NCBI RefSeq assembly: GCF_020085105.1
Contig: NC_058055.1
Coordinates: 11,299,822 to 11,363,821 of the forward strand
Direction: 5' to 3'
DNA: 64,000 nt
Origin: Siniperca chuatsi
Taxonomy: Eukaryota; Chordata; Actinopteri; Centrarchiformes; Sinipercidae
Shown: in pieces, positions 12,425-24,239 of the stretch
Numbering within the stretch: the stretch's first letter is position 1
Layout: every line of letters begins with the position of its first letter
Notes under the pieces: model-generated
The model's input: the letters and a program-made list of their open reading frames with translations, nothing else
Databases searched by the model: none
What the model was told of the DNA's origin: nothing
Position numbers and translations under genes: made by a program

Positions 12425-13045
12425 TTGCAGCAGGTGAAGAAGTATTCAGTTCCTTAATCAGAAGTCACAATACAACAATATATAAATAGTTGACTACAAG
12501 TAAAAGTTTTGCATTCTCACTCTTATTTATAATCAGCAAATGTATGAAGTATCAAAATGGAACATTTTTATTATCACCCGGTTTTTGGTTATCACAGATA
12601 TATTGGTATTGGTGTATAAGTCAGCCGACAAATAAGAAATTGCAGTGCAAATGCCAAAGATATAGTTACCATCTTGGTAACAACTCCCTAATAATTCAAT
12701 TAAATGGGGATCTTTATCAAAAATGCTTGTTCATGTTATGTGTTCATCAAATAAAAAAAGAATATCGGCTGATATTGTTATATAATTTTTAAATGCTCAA
12801 ATATCAGTACTACTTTATATAGTGTTGCAACTGATCATGTTTTGTTATGTGTTATGTAAAATCCTAATCTGTAAATTGTAAGTATAACTGCTAAGTAAAT
12901 GTAGAGTAAAATACATCATATTTGCCTCTGAAATATAGTGGAGTAGAAGTATAAAATGAAAATACTCAAGTAAAGTACAAGTATTTCAAAACTGCACTCA
13001 AATACAGCATTTGAGTAAATGTACTTAGTTACTTTCGAGCCTTGA
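12425..13045 (-). mobile_element. Dispersed teleost repeat, copy B (inverted to copy A)
   Basis: Contains gaagtattcagttcctt, gactacaagtaaaag, gcctctgaaatatagtgg, agtagaagtataaaatg and actcaagtaaagtacaagta, the reverse complement of the element at 6905-7297 together with its other end. The middle (about 12540-12830) is not alignable with copy A by eye and may hold another insertion. Confidence 0.65.
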
Positions 13046-13436
13046 TTATCCCAAAACTTAATGGAAAAGCCTGAACTCACAAGATTTTGAGGCGGAACAT
13101 ATCACACCCGGAACTTTTGTTTCGGGGGAGATATATTGTGTTGCACACAGCCCGCGGTTCTTGTGACTGGCCAAAACAACTCAGATATTCATATCATGTC
13201 AGTGCTTCTAAACAGCAAGTTATTGTGTTGAAGCTCCTTTTCAAGTAAGACTTTGACGCTTTTTATGTTTTTTCGTTCGTCAAAGTGTTTCAGGATGATG
13301 TTTCTAAAGCTCTATTACAGCCGGTAAATGTTTGTGGTTCCAGTCACCAGCTAGCACCCGGTACATGCCAGGTGACGCTCAAACCTTTCAGTCTGTGTAA
13401 AGCCCACTACATTTAGCCCACCTCTGACTCCGAGAG

Positions 13437-16400
13437 ATGCCTCCTAACAAACGGATCCATAAGAAAACACTTAAACTGGAGTGTGAATGGAGTTCGTGTC
13501 AGGAGTCGTTCAGTCGGATGGAGAACTTCTGCAAGCATGCGGAGGCTCACCTGAAGGCTTTCAACATGGCGGAGGAGGACGAAGAAGAAGAGACAGAAGG
13601 TGAGGAGGTTGTAGTTTTATAGTTAAAATTATCTGGCTGTGGCTCATCTAATGTTTATTTAGAGCAGTAGCTAGCTATGTGGAAAGGAAGCATAGCCTGG
13701 AAGTAGTGGGACGTTGATGCATCGATTTGGCTCTGTAACGTTACTGCAGCACATCAGATTGAAATGAAACAACGGCTGAAGGTAAAAAGGGTTTTTTTAT
13801 GGCCAGACACTGTATTGTTAATCACTTGCCAAGTCACCTGTCTGACCTCAATTTCACTGAGCATCCGTTTCACTCACTGAAAACCAGACTGAAGGCAAAA
13901 AGCGGAAAGAGGTTAAGATGTGTACAGTCCAGGCCTGGCAGACCACCACCAGGGAAGATACCAAGTGTGTGCAGGTGCCAAGAAGTTGAAGACCTCAGCC
14001 AGTCAGTGATTACAAAGGATTTGCAACCAGATATCATTGGTTATAAATTTGTCCCATATCTTTTGTCCCCACGTTCCTACACTTTTCATTTGATATGCAT
14101 CTAAACACTTCCAAATTATAGTTAAAAGTTTCCTCTTCAGCCATATTGTTATTGCTTCATTTTACATTCAATGTGCTGTAGCGCTAGTAAATGATAGATG
14201 ATAAACAAGAAATATTGATGTATTGCGTAGCCTCAAAAAGGGCGATGTCTACTAATGCAAACTCTTCGCTTTTTGTGCCAAGGGGAGAGAAATTGTCTTT
14301 GGAAAGACTGTGGATTCTGTTCTGTGGAGGGTCCCGAAGAGTTGCGAAGACATCTGTTCTTTCACTGTTACCATACTAAGCTGAAGCAGTTGGGTCAGCA
14401 GGTGCTTAATGCCCAGCCAGAAATTGGCACCTGCTCCATCGGCTACCAAAACCACAACATCATCCCTGAAATCCCAGACAATTTTATCTGCCTTTGGGAC
14501 GAATGTGAGGTAAGCTTGGCAGAGACCAGTGCTGCTGCTGATTAGAGATTATTTCGAAAAGTGCAGACTGTTTAACCACCTACTCACTTGCAGGCGTCAG
14601 TTGGTTATGCGAGGTGTGCTACTCTGTAAGATTCAGCTAATGCTAATAAGTCCACGATGAATGGAAAGCAAAGACATGTCTTTGCACACCGACACATACC
14701 AACATCTTGTCAGTTATTAGTCATAGCCTCACGTGCCTTAATAAATTCACTTGATATAACAGTCTGGGAGATTTTGTGCAAATTATATTAGAAGCTAAGC
14801 GTTAGGGAACAGTGACTTGACTTCCAAGAGCACTCAGATAAGTGGGACATGGTCAAGTGTCCGTGAAGTAGAATTGAAAGTTTTTCTTCTTGAATTCTGG
14901 CTATGTCTTTCTTCTTTCTGTGTATATTTGCTAAAGCAATCACCGTATGAAAACCCAGAGTGGTTCTATCGCCATGTGGAGATGCATAGTCTGTGCATAG
15001 ATATACCGGCAGGAGACTGTGAATTCCCGATACGCTGTGGATGGAAAGGTACGTAATTTCACATGATTTATCTCAAGATTATAGTTAAGAAATGTCAGTA
15101 TAAAGATTACACAATCGATTTACGGTCAAAGAAGTTTAAAAGGCTGAGTACATTTTCTGCTTAGTACTTAGTACTATTAAGAATGTAGGATTGAAGTCCA
15201 AGTTTTGAGCCTGTCATTCTACAGATTGCGAAGCCACTGCTAAAGGTCGTCCTAAGCTGCGGGAGCACCTGCGCAGCCACACCCAGGAGAAGGTAGTGGC
15301 ATGTCCAGGCTGTGGGGGGATGTACGCCAGCAACACCAAGCTCTTTGACCACATCATTCGACAGAGCGCCATGGAAGGTAAAAACCTGTCCGAATTGTGA
15401 CAGGAAGATTAATAACAATGTTTGCAACTTCTTTAGGTTAAAATGTTATCATCTAGTAATTCTTGCTTTGTGTGCTGTAGGTCAGAGGTTCCAGTGTTCT
15501 CACTGTTCCAAACGTTTTGCAACAGAAAGACTACTGAGAGACCACATGAGAACCCACGGTCAGTCCCTCCTTCATCGTGCTATCAGTGTTATAAGTTGAT
15601 ATTCCCATGGGCTGGGGAGGACTTAAAAGACCACACTGCTCTTTTTGCATGTTTAAGCCAAATAACTTCACGCACAGTTTGTCGTACTAACAATCATTTT
15701 CCAAACCATGCCTTGGATTTTTAGATTGATTTCTACCCGCCAGGTAGACACCGATGTCAGTTCATGCCTGTACGAAATGAAACTTGAGAATGGTTTTGTT
15801 TTTTCTTTTTTTTCCACTGGTGTTGCCATAAATCCTTACCCACTTCCCACCCACTCACACTGCCAGTTGAGTTTCTGCACAGGTGTACCCATAAACATTA
15901 GTAAGCGTTAGTAAGCCTCAACTCCCTAGACCCCTGCATCCTGTGAGCAACTCACATCACGAAGAAATCTCTGTGATAGATGTCTGTGTTGTTATAGCAA
16001 CAGTGTCAAGTTTAAAATAATCTGTTTCACCAGGATTTCTTGGCTTGGCACAAACGTAAGTAAAAATAGGCCTTTGTGATGTCTATTTTTGACCAAGTGA
16101 GTGAGGGAATCCTGTTGACAACAAACAGCTCGTCAGTATTATTAGATGATTTAATGTCATCACTGGTTTGTGTTTTTCTTGTTGGTACAGTGAGCCACTA
16201 CAAATGCCCGCTGTGTGACATGACTTGTCCATCGCCCTCTTCACTGCGCAACCATATTAAATTCCGCCACAGTAACGAGAAGCCATACAGCTGTGAATAC
16301 TGCGAATACAGGTGTCACATCCTCTGAAGCTGCAGCAATGCAACACAAGGTTAAGCTGTTAAATACACACTTCCCTTATTGTACTCTTAATACGCCCACG

Positions 16401-17218
16401 CTTTATTCTGTATTTGCAGGTGTAAGAATTTGATCGACTTGCGCAAACACCTGGATACCCATAGCAGCGAGCCGGCATTCCACTGTGACGTTCCTGGCTG
16501 TGGCTTCACCTCTCGTACCCTTGGCACCATGAAGATTCACCACAAAAGAGGGCACGAGGTGAAAGAGGGAATCTTTTGAATGATTGTTCATTTACACCCA
16601 GATAAGGAGTTTTAAAGTCATTTATAGTTCTCTAATGTTTCTTTTCCGTAATCAGGGGAATTTTGTAGCTCGCTACAAGTGCCATGTGTGCAGTCAGTGC
16701 TTCACCAGGGGCAACAACCTAACTGTTCATCTGCACAAAAAGCACCAATTCAAATGGCCCTCTGGACACCCCAGGTTCAGGTAAGTCCTTGCATTGACAA
16801 AATCAATCAATCCAGTAATGCTGAATTTGAGATGTGTGGGGTGTTGCAGCACTGATGGCCTCATCACTCTGTCAGGTACAAGGAGCACGAGGACGGCTTC
16901 TTGCGGCTGCAGCTGATTCGCTACGAGAGTGTGGAACTGACAGAGCAGCTAATGAGGGAAAAGGACAGCGGCCAGACTGAGGGTCAGGAGCTGGAGGAAG
17001 AATCCCCGGGGGCAGCTCCTTCAGAGTTGCAGGTAGAACTGAGAGGGGTGCTACTGGAGGAGCAGAGGGCTGAGGAGCCACCCGTCAACGCTGAGGAGGG
17101 CAGTCAGGAAGAGGACATGTTGTACGTTTTCACTGGAGGTTTGTCGCAAGCAGGGGAGGACTCTGTCATGCAGCAACTCCAGGATACTACTCAGCAGCAA
17201 GGAATGCAGGTGGTTTGA
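13437..17218 (+). CDS. hinfp: Histone H4 transcription factor HINFP (MIZF), C2H2 zinc-finger protein
   Basis: Nine exons: 13437-13599, 14283-14509, 14937-15048, 15225-15377, 15481-15558, 16191-16311, 16420-16558, 16656-16780 and 16876-17218. They join in phase to 1461 bases, 486 aa; human HINFP is 517 aa. It is a nuclear activator of histone H4 genes at the G1/S transition, linked to NPAT. About nine C2H2 fingers are visible, including [40 protein letters not shown] and [20 protein letters not shown]. These are followed by the family-specific [16 protein letters not shown] and [14 protein letters not shown]. An acidic stretch (EEDEEEETE) follows the first finger at the end of exon 1, as in mammals. 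The C-terminal tail is short, acidic and glutamine-rich and is less conserved. Confidence 0.97.
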
Positions 17219-17468
17219 CAGCAACAACAGTCCTGCATACACGTCCTTTACATGACAAGACATTCTGTAATCAGCTGTGCTGTTTCACAGATACATGGCA
17301 AATGTATGAAGAATTGTGTGGCATTTCTGAGCCTTTAATGGGTGCTGGTACAGGGATGTAGCTGCGATTTTAAAAAGAAAGTGTGGCACTTGATAGTAAA
17401 TTAAAATGTCTAAGTGAAGGGATGTGTACACCATGATGGCCCATCTTGACTATAAGCCTATATTAGGT

Positions 17469-17474
17469 AATAAA
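17469..17474 (+). terminator. hinfp: Candidate hinfp polyadenylation signal (proximal)
   Basis: AATAAA 250 bases after the hinfp stop codon. A second AATAAA at 17812-17817 could be a distal site. Neither can be verified here. Confidence 0.45.
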
Positions 17475-18570
17475 CCTGTTTTTATGTGTTTTGTTTGCTA
17501 ATGTTGAGCTTGTGGACAACCTGTTTGCCAGTAATTTTAAATTATTTTCAGTTCATTCAGTGTATCTCATACTGTAACATCTTCAGACAGATGGATACTA
17601 ATATTGCACTGCCTAGTGGGTGGCCATTCTCTTTTAGATGGGGAAGCTGTCCCAAATTCAGAAATTCATCAGTCACACCTTCGAAGATTAAGGATATGAG
17701 TTACAGGAATGTCGTGTTAGCATTAATATTCCCCAGACAGTGTGGAATCCAGCAAAGAGGGCGTACCTCATTAGGTCCGAGTGTATTTTTTGACGCTTGA
17801 TCTACAACTTGAATAAACTTGTGGCACAAATTGTTTGCAAAAATCACCTTTTGAAATAGTTTTTTTGTCTTATTCAAATGTTTTTAATGTTGCACAGTAA
17901 AAAAAATTCTTTCATGTTGTACCAAATTCCTTTTAACAAGTCAGTAAGAGAGGAATATGCATCGTTCTAGTTTATTTCATATGATTTACAGGTCACTGCA
18001 TCAATGGTATCCCCATCATCTGTGCGTCCATTATGGCGCCCCCTGCTGAATATAATTGCTCTACTGCAGCTCTGTTTTATGACTATCGGGCTCTACTAGA
18101 ATGGACATGTTATTAAAATAATATATACAAACAAACTTCTTTTTTTTTATTCTACTACTGTCAGGTACACACAATCAATATCAGTGCTTTTGGCAGGTAA
18201 ATATTTAGACACCAAAAACCCTACACTTGACAGGACTATGTGATTTTCTCAACCCCCGTTTGCTTTGATCTTATAAAAAGCTCTGGTGATCAGGTGACTT
18301 AAATCATGACAAATCTTTGCCAAAGCAGTGTATCCAGGCACAGCGTGACATACAGTACGTAGTGGCATTAGCTGTGTGCAGAAGATTAGGCAGCACAGCT
18401 TAGTTTAAGTGTTACTGCTCTCTGCGTCTTCCTCCTGCAGTCAACTGGGACATCTTCTAATGTCTGTTGACTTTGCAAGTATGATGATGTACAAAATGTT
18501 GCTGGACAGCAATATGACTTAGTTTCCAGATCCATCTGCAGTTTTTCACGGAAACTGATTGCATCAGAAG
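17475..18570. other. hinfp 3' region and intergenic DNA
   Basis: AT-rich and without a recognisable gene. It holds the distal AATAAA at 17812-17817. Its right part should include the promoter of the sushi-domain gene. No repeat was confidently identified. Confidence 0.6.
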
Positions 18571-19877
18571 ATGGGCACCATGAGGTTATATCCACTGCTG
18601 CTGGTGGTGTTCCTTGGGTCTTTCCAAAGAGCCATTTCTCAGTTTCCTGGATGGATTGGAGAGGTGGAAGGTAGTGGTAAGACTATAATGTCAGTATAAT
18701 GTTATTTTTCAATCATGTTCTGGTCTCAAAGTCATGGGACAGGGGTAATCGCACTGTAGGAACTGGATCCCTATATAACAACAATAATATCGTTCTTAAT
18801 CTTGGCCTTGAAGCCTGAAAATATTTCCAGTTTGAGGTTTTTTATTTATTATACGGATATTTGTGACTTGTCCAGTTCTGGTGTATGAAAAAGCTAACAA
18901 AATGTATCTACTTTAGGTGAGACAGAATGGATTCCCCAACCAGACTTCATAGATGAGATCTATTGGTCGGGGTCAGCGCCCCTTTGTTTAGGAGGCTGTA
19001 AGGCGCAGCACCAGGAGCTGAGGAGAGATCGCTGTGGAGACTCGAGCTGCTGCTGGTTCGGCTACAAGTCCCTGTGCAGAGGTAAGACTACCACAACAAC
19101 AGCTTGCAGTCTGTTGACATTAGTTAGAACCCCTTAAACACAGAAAAACTCAAGTCTCTTTGTCTGATCAACCTGTTATGGAGCTTTGTGTCAGGCTTTG
19201 CCTTTGCATTTCCTTTGCTTTGTATGGCAGTGAACTGTGGGAGGCCAGATGTGGACTATAATGGTGTAGTGTATGGTAACGACTGGTGGGTGGGCTCTGT
19301 GGTGAGGTACGCCTGTCGCTCTGGCTTCATGCTGGTGGGAAGCCCAACCAGATCTTGCCAGCCTAATGGCCTCTGGACCCCGAAACCTACCTGTTTCCGT
19401 GAGTAAACACTGACCACAATGACACAAAGATTTTATGATCCCTTATGAACCTTTTAGCTCATCATGTGATTTTCTCTCTACCTGTCTTTTAGGAATGTGT
19501 CCGCGGGGACGCATTGAAATCAGTGAGAGGGAACTAAATGGGACGTGCAACTCCACCTGCGCATATAAGAGCTACTTCGGCCCACCCAAACAAGGCTGCA
19601 CCCGGATAGACAACTGCAAGAAGAAGGAGACTGGCTGGAAGCGGTTCTTTGCACAGTGTGTCCCTTGCATTTGTGACTGCGCTTTATCATGTGGTGAGTA
19701 GCTTTCCCAACACACTGTCAAGCATAAATGATGGACTTGAGAGCATGTTGCAATGTTGTCTTAGTGCAAATACAAATGTGGTTAATTATTGCTTTAAACA
19801 TGCATTTGTCGTCTTTCTTTGAGGAATTCCATGCAAAGAACACTTTTGTCTTTTTATTTTTAGCATCTACAGGCTAA
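18571..19877 (+). CDS. Small secreted protein with one sushi (CCP) domain
   Basis: Five exons: 18571-18676, 18917-19081, 19231-19398, 19493-19693 and 19864-19877, joining to 654 bases, 217 aa. MGTMRLYPLLLVVFLGSFQ is a signal peptide; the second Met (18580) is an alternative start. Exon 2 encodes a cysteine-rich segment (LCLGGCKAQHQEL, CGDSSCCWFGYKSLC). Exon 3 is a complete sushi domain from VNCGRP to WTPKPTC with four cysteines and the expected tryptophan. Exon 4 is another cysteine-rich module (MCPRGRIEI, CTRIDNCKKKETGW). All four introns interrupt codons after base 1, as expected for shuffled extracellular modules. I do not recognise a named orthologue, and the function is unknown. No membrane span follows the signal, so secretion is likely. 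The gene is tail to tail with the minus-strand gene at 21491-22601. Confidence 0.85.
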
Positions 19878-21490
19878 AAGATGGAGAAAACACTATGTTG
19901 ACCATACAGTGAGACATCAGATGAAGAGGAAATACACAAACAGCTTGTGCACCGCAGAGCCACACACTGTTTTTGCGGCTTTATCCAATTGTGTTGACAA
20001 ATCAGTGAACCAAAATCTGGATGTTTTAAGACATTAATTTAATCTCTCTGGCACACTGAAGCCAACAGTGTCTCCTTGGTTTCTATATATAGGATTTTAC
20101 GCTATGACAAGAAGATATCAGTGCCTGAGGTTTAAATCCATCTGAGTCGGTGGTGAATTATAAGCAAAGCAGAACTGCAAAGTCCAGTCAATATGTGTGA
20201 TGTAAGGTGGCGACAGGGTCAAAAAAGATGAGTGAAGGGAATTTTACTCCATGTCAGACTTGGGTCAAATAATAATTTGAAATACTTCAAATAAAAAGTT
20301 GTAGCTGAAGTGCCAGGTGGTGAGGTCTGTTTTTAATAAGAAGCTCATTTTGGGGAGGCAAATTATTGTTCACAGGATAGTATTTGGTAGCCCAGACAGC
20401 ATTTCTCCGGTTGGTAGAATTAACTTGGTGCTATAATTTCATGTCACAGATTCCACCTATCAGGAAGATCTCCTCCTCTCTGTCCATCTGTCCTGATCTT
20501 TTCTGACTTTAATCTTGTTACAAAGGGAGGAGCTTTGGTCAGGGAGCTCAGGGGTCACAGTTAACTGAAAGGGTGTTTTAGATCTCATAAGCAAATTGTT
20601 TTTTTAGGTAGTAGAGTATATATGCTTTTTAATAATTTAATTATTTATTGTGAAAAATAGCACAAAATATCTATTTTTGTTGCAAAATCAAATCTTTATT
20701 TTTACATAGATGGACTGTATAAATGTGACATGATGTCTGGTGCATTTCAAAGGAATAAAAAGAAAAACTTTTCTCCCCATCTGCAGTCAAAGCACCAACA
20801 CGCTAATCTCCAGTGCAAACACCCAGTTCATTTTCTATGCTTTTGGTCACAGCTTATGTTTTGAATCCAGCACCTTGTTGATTAGTGGCAGTGTGAGGCA
20901 TCTCTGGAAATTTTAACAGTTGAAAACAGAAATGCAAAGCCTGAATCTGCAGTTTCCTTAAACGGACTATTAAGTTGTCATGAGCTGAAAAATTATGCAA
21001 CTCATAACAGTTGTATGCATTTCACTTTCTAGTGTTATTCAACCTTCCTGCACTCAAACAGTACACTTAATTTCTTCTAATATTGTCTGTCTTCAAAATA
21101 GTTGTTTTCATTCCTGATACTCCATGTATTTTTAATTATAACTAACTTAAAGATGACACAAGGCTGGCCAAACATTCACAAAATGTAAATAAATGTCATT
21201 TTTCAATCAGTGCCACTATATTTTGCAAGTCAGTTGGGTGGAGTTTGTAAAATTTGATGCACTGACTCACAAGCTTTGATTTGATAAATGACGTTGCTTC
21301 TGAAAGCCACTAGATGATGCTGTTTTGCTAATTCTCAGGCATCAGGTCACAACATTTAGCACCACTGTGCACTTTACAGGAACTTGATAATCCAGATACA
21401 GCCATAAATGGAAAAATAAAAAATAAAAAAGTTTGATTCTCTTCAACATCTGATCTTGAGGAGTTGCTGCTAAACGCCTCGGCTCCTTCA
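19878..21490. other. Convergent 3' UTR / intergenic region
   Basis: Lies between two stop codons of convergent genes. No coding exon or clear repeat was recognised. Confidence 0.6.
20754..20759 (+). terminator. Candidate polyadenylation signal of the sushi-domain gene
   Basis: AATAAA about 880 bases after the stop codon. A closer AATAAA lies near 20290. On the minus strand an AATAAA (plus-strand TTTATT at 20696-20701) lies nearby, so the transcripts of the two convergent genes may overlap at their 3' ends. Confidence 0.3.
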
Positions 21491-22601
21491 TCACTGTTGG
21501 GACCAGGTGCTGAACCTGAGGATGATGTGTTCATTTGCTTTAGGTCTGTAGCAGCCAATTCCTGTGAAAAGGGACATGTACAAAGTTTGGTTCAGAAACT
21601 CTGACGTTGTAGTTCATATATAAACACAGGTTCTAAGAGATACACAGTGCTCAGTTGTCCTGCTCAGTTGACATGGTGTTCTTGTAGTAATAGCAAATAG
21701 AAGATAATGAGAAACTATTAATATATCCTCTTTACTCCAAAAACCAAAGAAGTACTCTGAAAACCACTGACTTTAATTATGTACTAGCACCGCCTGCTCA
21801 TGAGCAGCAGAAAACACACCTGTGAGTTATATTGTCACAACAATAAAATAAAAAACAATAGAATGATCACACTAAAGGACATCCTGAGGCAATAAGGGAA
21901 AGGACAACTAATTCTCCTGCCTCATTACAGCTCATTAAGTCTTCCTCAGATGTGCTGTATTGAAACTCTGGGGAGGATACTCACCCACATCCAGCCTGCT
22001 GTATTCTCCTGAGCTTTCTGACAGGATCTCCCAGTACGTCTGCTCGTGCTCATTTCCAGCTACTCCATTCACACTCTCCAGAAACGGACCAAAGTCTGGG
22101 TGCTCCCTCACTGTGAACCTGGCAATACACAGAGAGTCAGGGCATCTATCTACAGGAGGTTCTTTACGAGCAGAAATGGGTCATCATCAGCTTAAATATG
22201 TAGGAGAAACAGCTGAGCCACCTTTAAGAATAAAGGATGATATGCAGAGGTATTAAAGGGGATGTCATGTGGTCTTACTTGAAGTCCTGCTGTGTTTCCT
22301 GCAGTCTCCTCAGAGCGCCCAGCAGGACACCTTCCTCCACCACAGAGCTGGAATAGGACTCAGGAGTCATGTTAGACAGGTCATTCTCCACAGACAGTCT
22401 GATAGGAAGAGTCACTGGACCTGCACGCCATGTTATATTCAGCTATAGTGATGCTTTGCATGATACACACACACACAAAACTGAGTCATTTAAGGTTATA
22501 GTTTTATATTTTCTTAAATATTCACCCTTGGATGTGAGAGTTCCTTGTGTCAACAACAGAAGAAAGCCCACAGAGAGGAGAGCGGTTGTTTCAGATGCCA
22601 T
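21491..22601 (-). CDS. Small secreted protein resembling the transcobalamin C-terminal domain
   Basis: Four minus-strand exons: 22526-22601, 22279-22420, 21985-22118 and 21491-21561, joining to 423 bases, 140 aa. A signal peptide (MASETTALLSVGFLLLLTQG) is followed by PVTLPIRLSVEND, then FTVREHPDFGPFLESVNGVA, EHEQTYWEIL and GIGCYRPKANEHIILRFSTW. These match in order the C-terminal beta domain (DUF4430-type) of transcobalamin and intrinsic factor, which lies over the corrin ring. The large N-terminal alpha/alpha-barrel of classical cobalamin carriers (about 280 residues) is absent. Teleosts have such short transcobalamin-like genes; zebrafish tcnl is a possible match, not verified. Cobalamin binding without the barrel is uncertain. 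The last exon is short and a misleading longer open frame overlaps it. Confidence 0.85.
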
Positions 22602-24200
22602 CCTGTTCGATCTTCTCCCTCAGATGACTAATAACACTTCAGCTCAGTACTTATAGTGTGCCTAACCCTCATTTGTGAGCACACTTAGAATACCTTTACT
22701 CCTGTAGCCACCCTGTGTCTTTGTTGAGTTTAAATATTCACAGTCACATACTCAAACTAAACATGAGTGTTTGCTCTTATCTCACACATGTGGCAGTCGG
22801 TCACTGTTAATGTGTGGTTTATGAATAGAGAAACACTGTTATCTCTAAAGTGACTTAATGATCATTTAGTTGATTAATGATCTGCCTTGTGGTTTCTCAG
22901 AAGGCATGAATGAGAATGGTTGGTTGTTTTTAGATCATTTATGTATGCAATCTTAAGCCTTTTCTACAGAGAATGTAAGAAAGGTCATGTGTCTTTCCTC
23001 AAGGGAAAGAGTACATTATGTAATCAGGATTTGGCCTTTGAAGTGGCACCTCACTGTCCCTATAGCAGTCTTATTAATCAAGTTTCAACATGGCCATGCA
23101 ACATATTTACTGGAGCCTAAAAAGAAAGCATTCATCTTTAATTTGGATACTCACTTGTCTCCTTCAGACCAAGGCTGAGTTAAGAAAAAATAACTAGAAA
23201 AACACAGTGCAAGCCTGTGATGATTTACAGACCTACTCATATAACCCCTAAGTTTTGCAATCAGTGTGATGGATTCAGGTTTACATTACAGTGTCTGTGT
23301 CTAAGAATATGGTCCTGGTTGATAATATTAGCATCCATAAGGGGGCAAATCACACAGAGAGAGAGAGATGGGTTGCTGTGCTGAAATTGCTCATGTGGCG
23401 ATGCGAGAGCTCGTTTTAAATTGGTCTGATTAGGCAGGTGCAATTGGCTAAAAATGGTTTTGATTTCCTCTCAGGGGTGATGTAAGGCATGTAGGGCCCG
23501 CTTGAACGCGAGTAACCCCGGCTGTTTTACCGAAAATAACCCGGGCACTGCAGCATCAGCACCAGGCAGCTGCGCAGGTGCGGCTTTTAAAGAGACAGCG
23601 GGGCCTAAAATCTCACCGAAACCTTCCGCATGTTTACACTGACTGTCCACAGCAGTGCAATGACAGCGGTGGAGCCCAAATTCATTATCTGTATCAGTAT
23701 TATGTGGCAAGATGAGAAATAAAACAAACTCTTATTCACAGAGGAGCTTTATCCTAATTTCACTGGGTTATTCCCATTTCTCTCATTTCCCCAGAGACAG
23801 CAGCTGATAGTCGCCCAGAATAGAAAATGAAATTCTTAAAAGGTTTAAATTGGCATATGAGAGGCTAATTTAATGAAACAGGCTGTGGCGGTCAATCTGA
23901 TCAGAATACATTTAATTAACTTTGAAGCAATTCCAACTTTTAGGCTAGAGCTCAGGCCTTAAATGACCACAATATCCTTAAAATGTCTTTACAGGGACTT
24001 AAATGTGTCTACTGTACTGTGCGCATAGTGCCTTCACAAAATGTTCTGTATTTACTTTTTTTTCTGTGAGATTTTATTCATTTTAAAACACGGGGTCAGT
24101 ATGAGGAAGAAACAAGCTTAGGAAGAAACAATTAAAACCAAAAGAGTATTTTTTCCCCCCCTCTGGTAGCATCCTGCCAGCAACGCCCTGCATCCCAGAC
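22602..24200. other. Intergenic DNA upstream of the transcobalamin-like gene and abcg4
   Basis: Contains the promoter of the minus-strand gene, a short (GA)n near 23356-23368 and a patch of higher G+C at about 23490-23660 with several CpGs. No exon was recognised in that patch; it may be a repeat remnant or a regulatory element. Confidence 0.5.
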
Positions 24201-24239
24201 CGGCGTGCGTACCACACAGACGCACTAACCGGTAAGAGG

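Noticed and set aside
21328-21558. 76-codon minus-strand frame MAATDLKQMNTSSS...
   Set aside because: Out-of-frame reading of the last exon of the transcobalamin-like gene. The spliced frame gives GIGCYRPKANEHIILRFSTW and a stop at 21491-21493.
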